Assembly (NCBI GenBank): GCA_963805915.1
Contig: CAWDWD010000020.1
Span: 34,679 to 98,678, forward strand
DNA length: 64,000 nt
Direction of reading: 5' to 3'
DNA from: JAEULH01 sp963805915
GTDB lineage: Bacteria > Pseudomonadota > Alphaproteobacteria > Rhodospirillales > Defluviicoccaceae
The notes under the pieces are model-generated. The model searched no databases and was not told where the DNA came from. It worked only from the letters and a program-made list of their open reading frames with translations. Of this stretch, positions 8,633-19,022 are shown piece after piece (the stretch's first letter is position 1; each line of letters starts with the position of its first letter). The position numbers were made by a program, and so were the translations under genes.

Positions 8633-9652
8633 CTAATTCTTGGCCTTGTCGACCAGGCGCTTATCGGTGATCCAGGGCATCATCGCGCGGAGCTTTTCGC
8701 CGACTTTCTCGATGTCGTGTTCGGCGGCGCGACGGCGCATGGCCTTGAAGCTCGGCTGGCCCGACGCGTTCTCGAGCATCCAGTCCCTGGCGAAACGGCC
8801 TGACTGGATATCGTCGAGAACCTCTCTCATTCGCGCCTTGACGCTGGCGTCGATCAGCCGCGGACCGGAGATGTAGTCGCCGTACTCGGCGGTGTTGGAG
8901 ATCGAGTAGCGCATGTTGGCGATGCCGCCCTCGTAGATCAGATCGACGATCAGCTTAACCTCGTGGAGGCACTCGAAATAGGCCATTTCCGGCGCGTACC
9001 CGGCTTCAACCAGAATTTCGTAACCGGCGAGGATAAGCGAAGTCAGTCCGCCGCATAGCACCGACTGCTCGCCGAACAGATCGGTTTCGCATTCCTCGCG
9101 GAAGGTCGTCTCGATGATGCCGGAACGGCCGCCGCCGATCGCCGAGGCGTAGGACAGGGCCAATTCGAGGGCGTTGCCCGACGCGTCCTGGCCGACGGCA
9201 ACCAGACAGGGCACGCCGGCGCCGCGCATGTACTCCGAACGCACGGTGTGGCCGGGCCCCTTCGGCGCGATCATGAAGACGTCCAGGTCCGCTCGCGGCT
9301 CGATCAACCGGAAATGGATGTTGAAGCCGTGGGCGAAAGCGATGGCCGCGCCTTCCTTCAGGGTCTCGCGCAAGTTCTCTTCGTAGAGCCTGGCCTGCAG
9401 CTCGTCGGGCGTGAGCACCATGACGACATCGGCCCAGGCGCCCGCCTCGGCCGTTGTCATCACCTTCAGTCCCTCGTTCTCGGCCTTCTTGGCGCTGGCC
9501 GAGCCTGGACGAAGGGCGACGCGAACGTCGCCAATGCCGCTGTCGCGCAAGTTGAGGGCATGAGCGTGGCCTTGGCTGCCGTAACCGATGACCGCCACCT
9601 TTTTCGCTTTGATGAGATTGGCGTCGGCATCGCGATCGTAGTAAACCCGCAT
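8633..9652 (-). CDS. ilvC: Ketol-acid reductoisomerase IlvC
   Basis: 339-aa class I NADPH- and Mg-dependent enzyme that converts acetolactate or acetohydroxybutyrate to the dihydroxy acid in valine and isoleucine synthesis. The Rossmann motif GYGSQGHAHAL sits at about residues 23-33, HGFNIHF in the middle, and the conserved acidic metal-binding helices (FFECLHEVKLIVDLIYE-like region) in the C-terminal half. Length is normal for the short class. It lies 44 bp downstream of ilvN on the same strand, so ilvB-ilvN-ilvC can be one transcription unit. Confidence 0.95.
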   Translation of the reverse strand: MRVYYDRDADANLIKAKKVAVIGYGSQGHAHALNLRDSGIGDVRVALRPGSASAKKAENEGLKVMTTAEAGAWADVVMVLTPDELQARLYEENLRETLKEGAAIAFAHGFNIHFRLIEPRADLDVFMIAPKGPGHTVRSEYMRGAGVPCLVAVGQDASGNALELALSYASAIGGGRSGIIETTFREECETDLFGEQSVLCGGLTSLILAGYEILVEAGYAPEMAYFECLHEVKLIVDLIYEGGIANMRYSISNTAEYGDYISGPRLIDASVKARMREVLDDIQSGRFARDWMLENASGQPSFKAMRRRAAEHDIEKVGEKLRAMMPWITDKRLVDKAKN

Positions 9653-9696
9653 GACTCCGGTTCCTCGGTAACTGTTTAGTAATGTTGGTTTATTGT

Positions 9697-10209
9697 TTAG
9701 AGGCCAGCCGCGCCGCGGGCGATGGCAACCACGCCGGTGCGCGCGACATCGACCAGCCCGAGGGCCTGCATCAGCTTGACGAATGCGTCGAGCTTGCCGG
9801 TCTTGCCGACGATTTCGAAGACGAACGACTCGTTGCTGCTGTCGACGACGCGGGCGCGGAAGATGTCGGCGATGCGCAGCGCCTCGACCCGGTGCTCGCC
9901 GGTGCCGCGCACCTTGATCAGCGCCATTTCCCGATCGACAAACTCGCCCTCGACGGTAAGGTCGCTAACCCGGTGGACCGGAACCAGCCGGTTCAGCTGG
10001 GCCTTGATCTGCTCGATGATCATCGGCGTGCCCGAGGTCACGATGGTAATCCGCGAGCGTCGTCCCTGCGGGTCGGTCTCGGCGACCGTCAGGCTCTCGA
10101 TGTTGTAGCCGCGCCCCGAGAACAGTCCGATCACCCGGGCAAGAACGCCCGGTTCGTTGTCGACGAGAACGGCCATCGTGTGTTTCTGCGACTGGTTGGC
10201 TTTATCCAT
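9697..10209 (-). CDS. ilvN: Acetolactate synthase small (regulatory) subunit
   Basis: 170-aa regulatory subunit that activates IlvB and confers valine feedback sensitivity. An N-terminal ACT domain (VLVDNEPGVLARVIGLFSGRG, about residues 13-33 onward) is followed by the ALS-specific C-terminal ferredoxin-like domain ending in KLMQALGLVDVARTG. The start at 10209 (MDKANQ) places the ACT domain at the usual distance; the frame is open upstream to 10326 but that extension is low-complexity. It lies 126 bp downstream of ilvB, separated by a strong stem-loop. Confidence 0.93.
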   Translation of the reverse strand: MDKANQSQKHTMAVLVDNEPGVLARVIGLFSGRGYNIESLTVAETDPQGRRSRITIVTSGTPMIIEQIKAQLNRLVPVHRVSDLTVEGEFVDREMALIKVRGTGEHRVEALRIADIFRARVVDSSNESFVFEIVGKTGKLDAFVKLMQALGLVDVARTGVVAIARGAAGL

Positions 10210-10291
10210 TTTAGTGATTGCCCCGGAAGTGGAGACAGCCGGACCATGGTCTTCGATCCGCCCGACCCGTGATTTGTCGTTGAAAAGCGAT

Positions 10292-10323
10292 GAGGGCGGC
10301 GGCGGGTCCCGCGCGCCGCCCTC
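10292..10323 (-). promoter_or_regulatory. 9-bp stem-loop in the ilvB-ilvN intergenic region
   Basis: GAGGGCGGC (10292-10300) and GCCGCCCTC (10315-10323) form a perfect 9-bp stem with a 14-base loop in the transcript. A run of seven A/T pairs lies on the ilvB side (10325-10331), upstream in the direction of transcription, and only a short TTTT follows about 10 bases after the stem. It could protect the ilvB 3' end, attenuate read-through into ilvN or be a weak terminator; the sequence does not decide. Confidence 0.5.
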
Positions 10324-10335
10324 CAAAAAAAGCGG

Positions 10336-12099
<1,764 letters not shown>

Positions 12100-12298
12100 C
12101 GGTGTTCTCCATGTCGGCGCCGCCGGTCCATCGACGGCGCACGGGTAAAAAAAGGCCAGATTTCCGGATCAACCTGCTTTTGATGGGTCATCCAACAGTG
12201 CAAAGCTGATCGCAAAAAAGGGATCAAACGTCTTATTTGCGCCCGGTCGGGCGCGGGATCCCCGCTGACGCCGAGCCAGTGAGCCGGAAATTAATCCG

Positions 12299-13269
12299 TC
12301 AATCACCGTGGGTCAATAGCTGTCGGCGAATAAATGCAAAGATTTCTGGTCTCAGGCTTTCTGAAAGTTGCGTACAAAGGGTCAGGTCGGCCGGAAGCTG
12401 GTGGCGAAACCACGTCATCTGCCGCTTGGCGTAGCGCCGCGTCGCCTGTTTCGCCGCCGTCGTCGCCTCGGCGAGGCCGGTCTCGCCGGAGACATGGGCA
12501 AGGAGCTGACGGATGCCGACCGCCTTGAGCAGAGGCAAGTTCGGATCCAGGCCGCGCTCGTACAGGGCTTTCGCTTCGTCGAGACCGCCGGCTGTCAGCA
12601 TCGCGTCGAAGCGGGCATCGAGAAGGCGGTAGAGCGCCGCGCGCGGCGGCAACAGGGTCACGATCACGAAGCGGCGCCGGGACCTCGGGGGACTCTCGCG
12701 GGGACCGGGTCGCGCTGCCAAGCGGACAAGGGCCGCCCGGTCGTTTCGATCACTTCCCAAGCCCTTAACAGGCGTTGGCGATCGCCGGCGGGGAGAACGG
12801 ACACGGCCGGATCGCGCGCGGCGAGCTCGGCGCGGAAGCTTTCGCCGCCCAGGCTCTCGAGCACGCGCTGGCCGCGTTGGCGAACCTCCGCCGGGATCGG
12901 CGGAACCGCGACCAGTCCCTCGACCAGCGCGCGGATATATAAGCCGCTCCCCCCGACCAGGATCGCCAACCGTCCGGCGGCCGTCGCCGCGGCGATCTCC
13001 GTTTCGGCCAGCATTTGCCAGCGGCCCGCCGAGCACGGATCGCTGGCGGCGAGAACGCCGAACAGGCGATGGGGCACCCGTTCCTCGTCGGCCGGCGACG
13101 GCCGCGCGGTGAGGACCCGCGCCTCGCGGTAAACCTGCACGCTGTCGGCGTTGATGACGGTGCCGGCGAAAGATTCGGCTAAAGCCAGCGCAAGCGCCGA
13201 CTTGCCGCTTCCGGTCGGCCCGGCGACGATGATCGCCGGAGTCTCGGACTGGGGTGTTGCGAGGGCCAT
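12299..13269 (-). pseudogene. miaA: tRNA dimethylallyltransferase MiaA, split by a one-base frameshift
   Basis: Enzyme that adds the dimethylallyl group to A37 of tRNAs reading UNN codons. The N-terminal part (13269 to about 12690) has the P-loop GPTGSGKSALA at residue 17, INADSVQVY and VGGSGLYI. It stops at 12664 in its frame. The rest of the family sequence (VTLLPPRAALY, ARFDAMLTAGG, AVGIRQLLAHVSG, ATRRYAKRQMTWFR) continues in the -1 frame to 12299. One base added to the C5 run at 12687-12691 rejoins both halves into about 323 aa, a normal length. No internal damage is visible elsewhere, so I suspect a sequencing indel. It lies upstream of ilvB on the same strand. Confidence 0.85.
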
Positions 13270-13297
13270 TGCCGTGCGCTCGCTCGGCGCGCCGCCC

Positions 13298-13879
13298 TCA
13301 GAACAGGTAGCGCGCGGCAAGGAAGCCGCCGAACAGCAGGGCGAAGAACGCCACCGTCAGCGGCCCGAGGTTCTTTTCGATGAAGATCCGGATCGGCGGT
13401 CCGAATTTCCACAACAAGCCGGCGACCAGGAAAAAGCGCCCCGCCCGGCCGAGCAGCGAGGCCGCGTTGAAGGTGAGCAGGTCGAGATGGGTGACGCCGC
13501 TGGCGATGGTGATGACCTTGTAGGGGAACGGCGTCAGGCCGGCGCCGAAGACGATCCACGCCCCCCACTGATTGTAGGCCTCACGGAATTCCTCGAACTT
13601 GTCCTGATAGCCGTAGAAATCGAGCAGCGGCTGGCCGACCTCGGCGAACAGGAAATAGCCGATGCCGTAGCCGGCGAGGCCGCCGATGACGGACGCGATC
13701 GTGCATACCGCGGCGATCCGCCAGGCCCTGTCGCGCGCGGCGAGAACCATGGGGATGAGCAGAACATCCGGCGGAATGGGAAACACCGAGCTTTCGATGA
13801 AGGCCACCGCCGCGAGAACCCAAAGGGCGTGCGGATGGGCGGACAGACCCATGGTCCAGTCGTAAAGGCGTCTAAGCAC
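13298..13879 (-). CDS. DedA/YqaA-type (VTT domain) inner-membrane protein
   Basis: 193-aa integral membrane protein with about five hydrophobic segments. The SNARE-associated/VTT signature is present: FIESSVFPIPPDVLLIPM near residue 28, YGIGYFLF, and FGAGLTPFPYKVITIASG near 115. YqaA-like members are smaller DedA relatives; DedA proteins are implicated in phospholipid flipping and membrane homeostasis. The stop lies 29 bp upstream of the miaA start on the same strand. Substrate unknown. Confidence 0.8.
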   Translation of the reverse strand: MLRRLYDWTMGLSAHPHALWVLAAVAFIESSVFPIPPDVLLIPMVLAARDRAWRIAAVCTIASVIGGLAGYGIGYFLFAEVGQPLLDFYGYQDKFEEFREAYNQWGAWIVFGAGLTPFPYKVITIASGVTHLDLLTFNAASLLGRAGRFFLVAGLLWKFGPPIRIFIEKNLGPLTVAFFALLFGGFLAARYLF

Positions 13880-13975
13880 GGGAGAGCTCGCTGAGTGGGA
13901 GTGGGAATTAGGATGGCCGCGCCGATGGAGCGGGTCGCACCCGTTGGCGACAACGACTTTACGTGAGCTGCGCTG

Positions 13976-15190
13976 CTACAGCGACAACGACAACAGGCCG
14001 TCGGCGAGCTTCGGCTCGAACCACGTCGATTTCGGCGGCATGACGTCTCCGCCGTCGGCGACCGCCATCAGGTCGGCCATCGCCGTGGGATAAAGCGAGA
14101 AGGCGACCGCCCAGCCGCCGTCATCGACGCGCCGCGCCAGCTCGGCGAGGCCACGACCGCCGCCGACGAAGTCGATGCGGGTGTCGGTGCGCGGATTGCC
14201 GATGCCGAGGATCGGCGCCAAAAGCTGGTCCATCAGGACACTGACATCGAGACGGTCAACCGCGCCGGCGGCGGCCGGCGGCGGCTGAAGCGGGGTTAAC
14301 GCGTACCATTTCCCGGCGAGGTACATGCCGAAGTGGCCGCCCGCCGCAGGCTGAACCGGAGCGCCGGCGGGCTCGATGGTGAAGCGCGCGGCCAAGGCGC
14401 TGACGAACGCATCGATGCCGTGGCCGTTCAGGTCGCGAACGACGCGGTTGTAGCCGAGGATCCGCATCTCGTCGGCGGGAAAGCTCATGATCAGGAAGCG
14501 GCCGTCTCCGCCGCCCCCGCCGGCGACGCGCAGAGCGGCGGCCGAGCGATGATGGCCGTCGGCGATGTAGATCGCGGGCATCGCTTCGAAAGCGGCGGTC
14601 AGCCGGGCGATGGTCTCGCCGTCGGCGATCGACCAGACCTGATGGCGGACACCGTCGTCGGTCACCGCATCGCCGATGGGGGCCGCCTCGGTGGCGGCGT
14701 CGAGCATACCGGCGATCGCGTCATCGTGCGCATGGGCGGTGAGCACCGGTCCGGTGTGGGCGCCGACGGCGGTGATCTGCTGGACGCGATCGAGCTCCTT
14801 GTCGGGCCGCGTGTGCTCGTGGCGGCGGATGCGATTGATCGCATAGGCGGCAGTCGAGGCGGCGGCCGCGAGCCCGGTCTGGGCGTGGCCGCCCATCGTC
14901 ATGCGGTAGACGTAGTAGCACGGAGCCGCCTCGCGCAGCAGAACGCCGGCCTCGACCAGCCGGGCGAAGGCCGCGCCCGCCCGAGCATAGACTTCAGGCG
15001 AATGCGCATCGATGTCCGCCGACAGGTCAATTTCGGCGCGCGAGACGTGGAGAAAGCTCCACGGCCGCCCCTCGGCGCCGGCCTTGGCCTCGGCGTAGCT
15101 GAGCACGTCGTAGGGCCGCGCCGCGATGTCCTGAGCCCGGCCGGGGGCGGGACGGATTGCCGCGAACGGCTGGATCAGCGGACTCGCCAT
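13976..15190 (-). CDS. DUF1015 family protein
   Basis: 404-aa predicted cytoplasmic protein. The N-terminus IQPFAAIRPAPG then AARPYDVLSYAEA is the DUF1015 hallmark, followed by FLHVSRAEIDL, the central ADGHHRSAAALRV motif (about residue 200-212) and LIMSFPADEMRILGYNRVV. The ATG at 15190 is preceded by GGAG at 9 bases; a further ATG at 15202 is possible. The HH and acidic residues suggest a metal or nucleotide site, but the family has no established reaction. It is flanked by degP upstream on the same strand. Confidence 0.85.
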   Translation of the reverse strand: MASPLIQPFAAIRPAPGRAQDIAARPYDVLSYAEAKAGAEGRPWSFLHVSRAEIDLSADIDAHSPEVYARAGAAFARLVEAGVLLREAAPCYYVYRMTMGGHAQTGLAAAASTAAYAINRIRRHEHTRPDKELDRVQQITAVGAHTGPVLTAHAHDDAIAGMLDAATEAAPIGDAVTDDGVRHQVWSIADGETIARLTAAFEAMPAIYIADGHHRSAAALRVAGGGGGDGRFLIMSFPADEMRILGYNRVVRDLNGHGIDAFVSALAARFTIEPAGAPVQPAAGGHFGMYLAGKWYALTPLQPPPAAAGAVDRLDVSVLMDQLLAPILGIGNPRTDTRIDFVGGGRGLAELARRVDDGGWAVAFSLYPTAMADLMAVADGGDVMPPKSTWFEPKLADGLLSLSL

Positions 15191-15231
15191 GATGCGCTCC
15201 AACTCAGCAGCCGGCCACCACCCGCGGCCAC

Positions 15232-16737
15232 TCAGCCCTTATCCATCGCAAGGGCGATGAAGCGCATGCCGCCCTGGCCTTCGACCAGCAGCAGCACCGA
15301 CTTCTGCCCGCTCGACTTGGCCTGCTCGATCCTGGCGCCGACGTCGCCCGTATTGCTCACCGGCTTCTGGCTTACCTCGACAATAACGTCACCGACCCTG
15401 AGACCCTTTTCGGCCGCGGCGCTTGAGCTTTCAACCTCGGTGACGACCACCCCCTTGGTATCGGCGGCGATGGCATAGCGATCGCGCAGCTTGTCATCGA
15501 TGCCCGACACCGAGAAACCGAGAGCGTCGACCTTCTCGGCCTGTGGTGCCGGCGAGGTATCGTCGGCTTTCGCCAGCTCCTCTTCGCCCTCCTTGAGCCC
15601 GGCGACCTTGATGCCGAGAGTTCGCTTCTTGCCGTCGCGCCACACCACGATCTTAACGGTCTGACCAACTTCGGTATCGGCGACCATCCGCGGCAGCCGG
15701 CGCATTTCGCTCACCTCGCGGCCGTTGAACTCCAAGATCACATCGCCGGCGCGAATGCCCGCGGCGCTGGCGGGACCGTCGTCTATCGCGCTCGCGACCA
15801 ACGCGCCGGACGCCTGTTTCAGGCCCAATGTCTCGGCGATCTCGGGAGTCACTTCCTGGATCCGCACGCCGATCCAACCGCGCTTGACCTCTCCGGTGGC
15901 GATCAACTGCTTGACGACGGGCTCGACGATACTGCTTGGAATGGCGAAGCCGATGCCGATGCTGCCGCCCGACGGCGAGAAGATGGCGGTGTTGACACCT
16001 ATGACCTTGCCGTCGAGGTCGAACATCGGCCCACCGGAGTTGCCGCGGTTGATCGACGCGTCGCTCTGCAGGAAGTCGTCGTACGGGCCGGAGTTGATGT
16101 CGCGGCCGCGCGCCGAAATGATGCCCGCGGTCACCGTGCCGCCAAAGCCGAACGGATTTCCAATCGCCAGCACCCAATCGCCGACCCGAAGCCGCTCGGA
16201 GTCGCCAAAGGTGACCGCCGGCAGCTTGCTGGCCAACTCGACCTTCAGCACCGCGACGTCGGTCTTGGCGTCCCTGCCGACCAGCTTGGCCGGTAGCCGA
16301 GTGTCGTCGTGGAGGATCACCGTAATCTCGTCGGCGTCCTGGATAACGTGGTTGTTGGTCACAACGTAGCCGCTCGGATCGACGATGAAACCCGAGCCAA
16401 GCGATGTGGCCTTACGGCTCGGCTTCTGAAGCTGCTGGTTACGTTCGAAAAACTCCTTGAAGAACTCCTCGAACGGCGAGCCGGGCGGGAAGCCCGGAAC
16501 CTCGATCCCCGGATGGCCCGTGACCGACTGGGTCGTCGAGATGTTGACGACGGCCGGCAGCAACCGGTCGGCAAGGTCGGCGAAGCTCTCCGGCGCGGTC
16601 CGCGCGCGCGCGGCGGGCGCGCTGACGAGAATTGCCACGATGAGCACAACCAAGCCGAACCACCGTGAGACGGCGCAAACCGAATGGCTTGCAACCGCCA
16701 GCCGGTCAGTCCGCCGATAATGAACAGTCTGCATCAT
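15232..16737 (-). CDS. degP: Do-type periplasmic serine protease (DegP/DegQ/MucD)
   Basis: About 501-aa envelope protease/chaperone. After a short basic leader comes one hydrophobic export segment (WFGLVVLIVAIL) ending near PAARA. The trypsin-like domain carries the triad His in NNHVIQ (about residue 129), Asp in KTDVAVLK (about 158) and Ser in GNSGGPMF (about 233). Two PDZ domains follow, the first with ALVASAIDDGPA, the second ending near the C-terminus. I chose 16737 (MMQTV) over the open frame to 16794. The tight downstream spacing from hflC/hflK is common in Alphaproteobacteria and points to shared membrane-protein quality control. Confidence 0.9.
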   Translation of the reverse strand: MMQTVHYRRTDRLAVASHSVCAVSRWFGLVVLIVAILVSAPAARARTAPESFADLADRLLPAVVNISTTQSVTGHPGIEVPGFPPGSPFEEFFKEFFERNQQLQKPSRKATSLGSGFIVDPSGYVVTNNHVIQDADEITVILHDDTRLPAKLVGRDAKTDVAVLKVELASKLPAVTFGDSERLRVGDWVLAIGNPFGFGGTVTAGIISARGRDINSGPYDDFLQSDASINRGNSGGPMFDLDGKVIGVNTAIFSPSGGSIGIGFAIPSSIVEPVVKQLIATGEVKRGWIGVRIQEVTPEIAETLGLKQASGALVASAIDDGPASAAGIRAGDVILEFNGREVSEMRRLPRMVADTEVGQTVKIVVWRDGKKRTLGIKVAGLKEGEEELAKADDTSPAPQAEKVDALGFSVSGIDDKLRDRYAIAADTKGVVVTEVESSSAAAEKGLRVGDVIVEVSQKPVSNTGDVGARIEQAKSSGQKSVLLLVEGQGGMRFIALAMDKG

Positions 16738-16819
16738 CCAATTCCACGAGATAAGGCCATGTTCCTCAAGCCACGCCCGCTTGGCGTCGCCCACTCAAGG
16801 CGTTGGCGAATGGGTTTTT

Positions 16820-17704
16820 TCACTTCGACGCCGCGGGCGGTCGGCCATGCTCGTTCAGGAAATACCGGAAGAAGTCCGCATCCGGGCTCAGCACCATCGT
16901 CCTGCCATCGCCGGCGAGCGCACTGTAGGCCTCGAGCGAGCGGAAGAAGTCGAAGAACGCGATGTCCTGCCCGTAGGCCTTGTTCAGAGTCAGTGTCCGG
17001 TCGGCGTCGCCGGTACCCCGGGCCTTGGTTGCGTCACGGGTCGCCTCGGCCATGATGACCGTGCGTTCGCGGTCGGCCTCGGCCTGAATTCTCGCCTTGA
17101 GCTCCTCGCCCTCGGCGCGCAACTGCGCCGCCTGGGCGACACGCGCCGAGCGCATTCGGTTGTAAACCGACTGGCTGGTTGCTTCCGGCAGATCGGTCCG
17201 GCCGAGCCTGACGTCAGTGACCTCGACCCCGAAATCGAGGGCTTGGCGCCTTAGTTCGGCGGCGATCCTGGTCATGATATCGGCGCGGCTGGTCGACAGC
17301 ATGTCGGCCAGCGATACCCGCGCGACCTCGGTGCGGATGACCGAATTCATCCGCGAGCCGAAGATCTGGCGGAAGTTGGCGTCGGTCCCCGCGCGCTTCT
17401 TGAACTCCAGCGGATTGACGATCCGGTAGCGGGCGAAGGCGTCGACATTGATCCGCTTCTGGTCCGACAGCAGGACCTCCTGGACCGGCGGATCGAGATC
17501 GAGAACGCGGTTATCGAAGTATTCGACGTTCTGAATGAACGGGACCTTGACCTTAAGGCCTGGTTCGCGGTCGACCCGGATCGGCTCGCCGAACTGGAGG
17601 ATCAGCGCCTGCTGGGTTTGATACACCGTAAAGAGGGCGCTGGACGCGACAATGGCGGTGATCAGGAGGATGACGCCGAGGATCGCGAATTTTGAGCGGT
17701 TCAC
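16820..17704 (-). CDS. hflC: Membrane-anchored HflC subunit (FtsH modulator)
   Basis: 294-aa SPFH/prohibitin-family protein that forms the HflKC cage around the FtsH protease. One N-terminal transmembrane segment (FAILGVILLITAIVASSALFTVY), then the SPFH domain (FGEPIRVDREPGLKVKVPF) and a coiled-coil region rich in Arg, Glu and Ala (about 185-235). The start overlaps the hflK stop by 4 bp, so the two are translated together. The frame ends 82 bp before degP. Confidence 0.93.
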   Translation of the reverse strand: MNRSKFAILGVILLITAIVASSALFTVYQTQQALILQFGEPIRVDREPGLKVKVPFIQNVEYFDNRVLDLDPPVQEVLLSDQKRINVDAFARYRIVNPLEFKKRAGTDANFRQIFGSRMNSVIRTEVARVSLADMLSTSRADIMTRIAAELRRQALDFGVEVTDVRLGRTDLPEATSQSVYNRMRSARVAQAAQLRAEGEELKARIQAEADRERTVIMAEATRDATKARGTGDADRTLTLNKAYGQDIAFFDFFRSLEAYSALAGDGRTMVLSPDADFFRYFLNEHGRPPAASK

Positions 17705-18834
17705 GGCTTGACCTCCTGGTTGCCCGCTTGAGCCCGCTTTTGCACTTCCGGCAGCGGCAGGTATGGAACAACGCCCTGGCCGCCGGCGCTCTTATCGATC
17801 ACGAAGGTCTGGGTTCGGCCGAGGATGTCCTGCATCCGCTCAAGATAGAGGCGACGGGTGGTCACTTCCTTGCCGGTGTTAAAGGCTGCGAGAACCGAGT
17901 TGAATCTCGCCGCCTCGCCCTGGGCGTCGGCGACAACCTTGTCGCGATAGGCGTTGCCGGCCTGGATGACCCGCTCGGCGTCGCCCTTGGCTCTCGGAAC
18001 GATGTCGTTGCGGTAGGCCATGGCCTCGTTGACCGAGCGTTCCTTGTCCTGGCGCGCGCGCTGAACGTCGTTGAACGCGTCGATGACCTCGGTCGGCGGA
18101 TCGACCTTGAGCTGCTTGACCTCGGCGACGAACACGCCGGCGCCGTAGAAGTCGAGGGTCGCCTGCAACAGCTCCTTGGTCCGGTCGTCGACCTCCTGGC
18201 GCTTGATGGTCAGCGCGTCCTCGAGCAGCGTCTGGCCCATGATCTCGCGGATCGCGCTTTCGGCGACCCGCTTGATCGTCTGCTCGGGGTCGCGGATGTT
18301 GAACAGGAAGTCGGCCGCGTTCTTGATCCGCCACTGGACGATGAAGTCGACGTCGATGATATTCTGATCCTCGGTCAACATCAGGCTTTCCTGGGTGACG
18401 TCGCGCGCCGTCGTCGAGCGGTTGGTGTCCGTCGGCGAACGGAAGCCGATGGTGATCTGATTGGTCTGTTCGACGTTCGGCGTCAGAACTTCACCGACCG
18501 GCGCCGGGAACCAATAGTTCAAGCCGGGTGTTGTTATCTTGACGAACCGCCCGAACAGCAGCTCGACGCCCTGCTCGCCGGGCTGGACGCGATAAAACCC
18601 GGTGGCGAGCCAGATCGCGACCACCGCGAGGACGGCAAGAAGAATGCCGCGCGTGCCGCCGAGGCCGCCGCTGGGCAGGATGCTCTTGAAGCGTTCCTGG
18701 GTGCGTCGCAGCATCTCTTCGATGTTCGGAGGAGGCGATCCGCTCGGTCCGTTTCCCCACGGGCCGCCACGGTTTCCGCCACCGCTTCCACCGCCGCCGC
18801 CACCCCATGGACCACCCTTCGGGTTCCAAGCCAT
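17701..18834 (-). CDS. hflK: Membrane-anchored HflK subunit (FtsH modulator)
   Basis: 377-aa partner of HflC. The N-terminal 35 residues are Gly/Pro/Trp-rich (AWNPKGGPWGGGG...), followed by one transmembrane helix (GILLAVLAVVAIWLATGFY), the SPFH domain (VQPGEQGVELLFGRF) and an alpha-helical C-terminal region. The start at 18834 gives the family N-terminus; the frame stays open to 18897 with no supporting site. GGAG lies about 12 bases upstream. The 188-bp gap to mrp is divergent and must hold promoters for both directions. Confidence 0.93.
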   Translation of the reverse strand: MAWNPKGGPWGGGGGGSGGGNRGGPWGNGPSGSPPPNIEEMLRRTQERFKSILPSGGLGGTRGILLAVLAVVAIWLATGFYRVQPGEQGVELLFGRFVKITTPGLNYWFPAPVGEVLTPNVEQTNQITIGFRSPTDTNRSTTARDVTQESLMLTEDQNIIDVDFIVQWRIKNAADFLFNIRDPEQTIKRVAESAIREIMGQTLLEDALTIKRQEVDDRTKELLQATLDFYGAGVFVAEVKQLKVDPPTEVIDAFNDVQRARQDKERSVNEAMAYRNDIVPRAKGDAERVIQAGNAYRDKVVADAQGEAARFNSVLAAFNTGKEVTTRRLYLERMQDILGRTQTFVIDKSAGGQGVVPYLPLPEVQKRAQAGNQEVKP

Positions 18835-19022
18835 ACCGACAATTTGCTCCTGATGTATTTGACGATGTCTCTGCGCGCTCACCACCCGCACGGCCATTGC
18901 GATGTGGGCAGGCGCGCGAGTAGACCATATATGGAATTGAACTTGGTTATAGGCTACCCCCGTTCATGGTGCAACGTGGCCGGCTCGCGGCAGGCCGGTC
19001 CGACAAAAGGAAAACACCCGTA

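Noticed and set aside
12239..12254. GCGCCCGGTCGGGCGC palindrome between miaA and ilvB
   Set aside because: A good stem, but without a T-tract or conserved context I cannot assign a terminator or operator role.
12100..12298. Possible attenuator leader peptide before ilvB
   Set aside because: No short frame with a run of Ile, Leu or Val codons and no clear terminator/antiterminator pair; the T7 stretch follows only a 4-bp stem.
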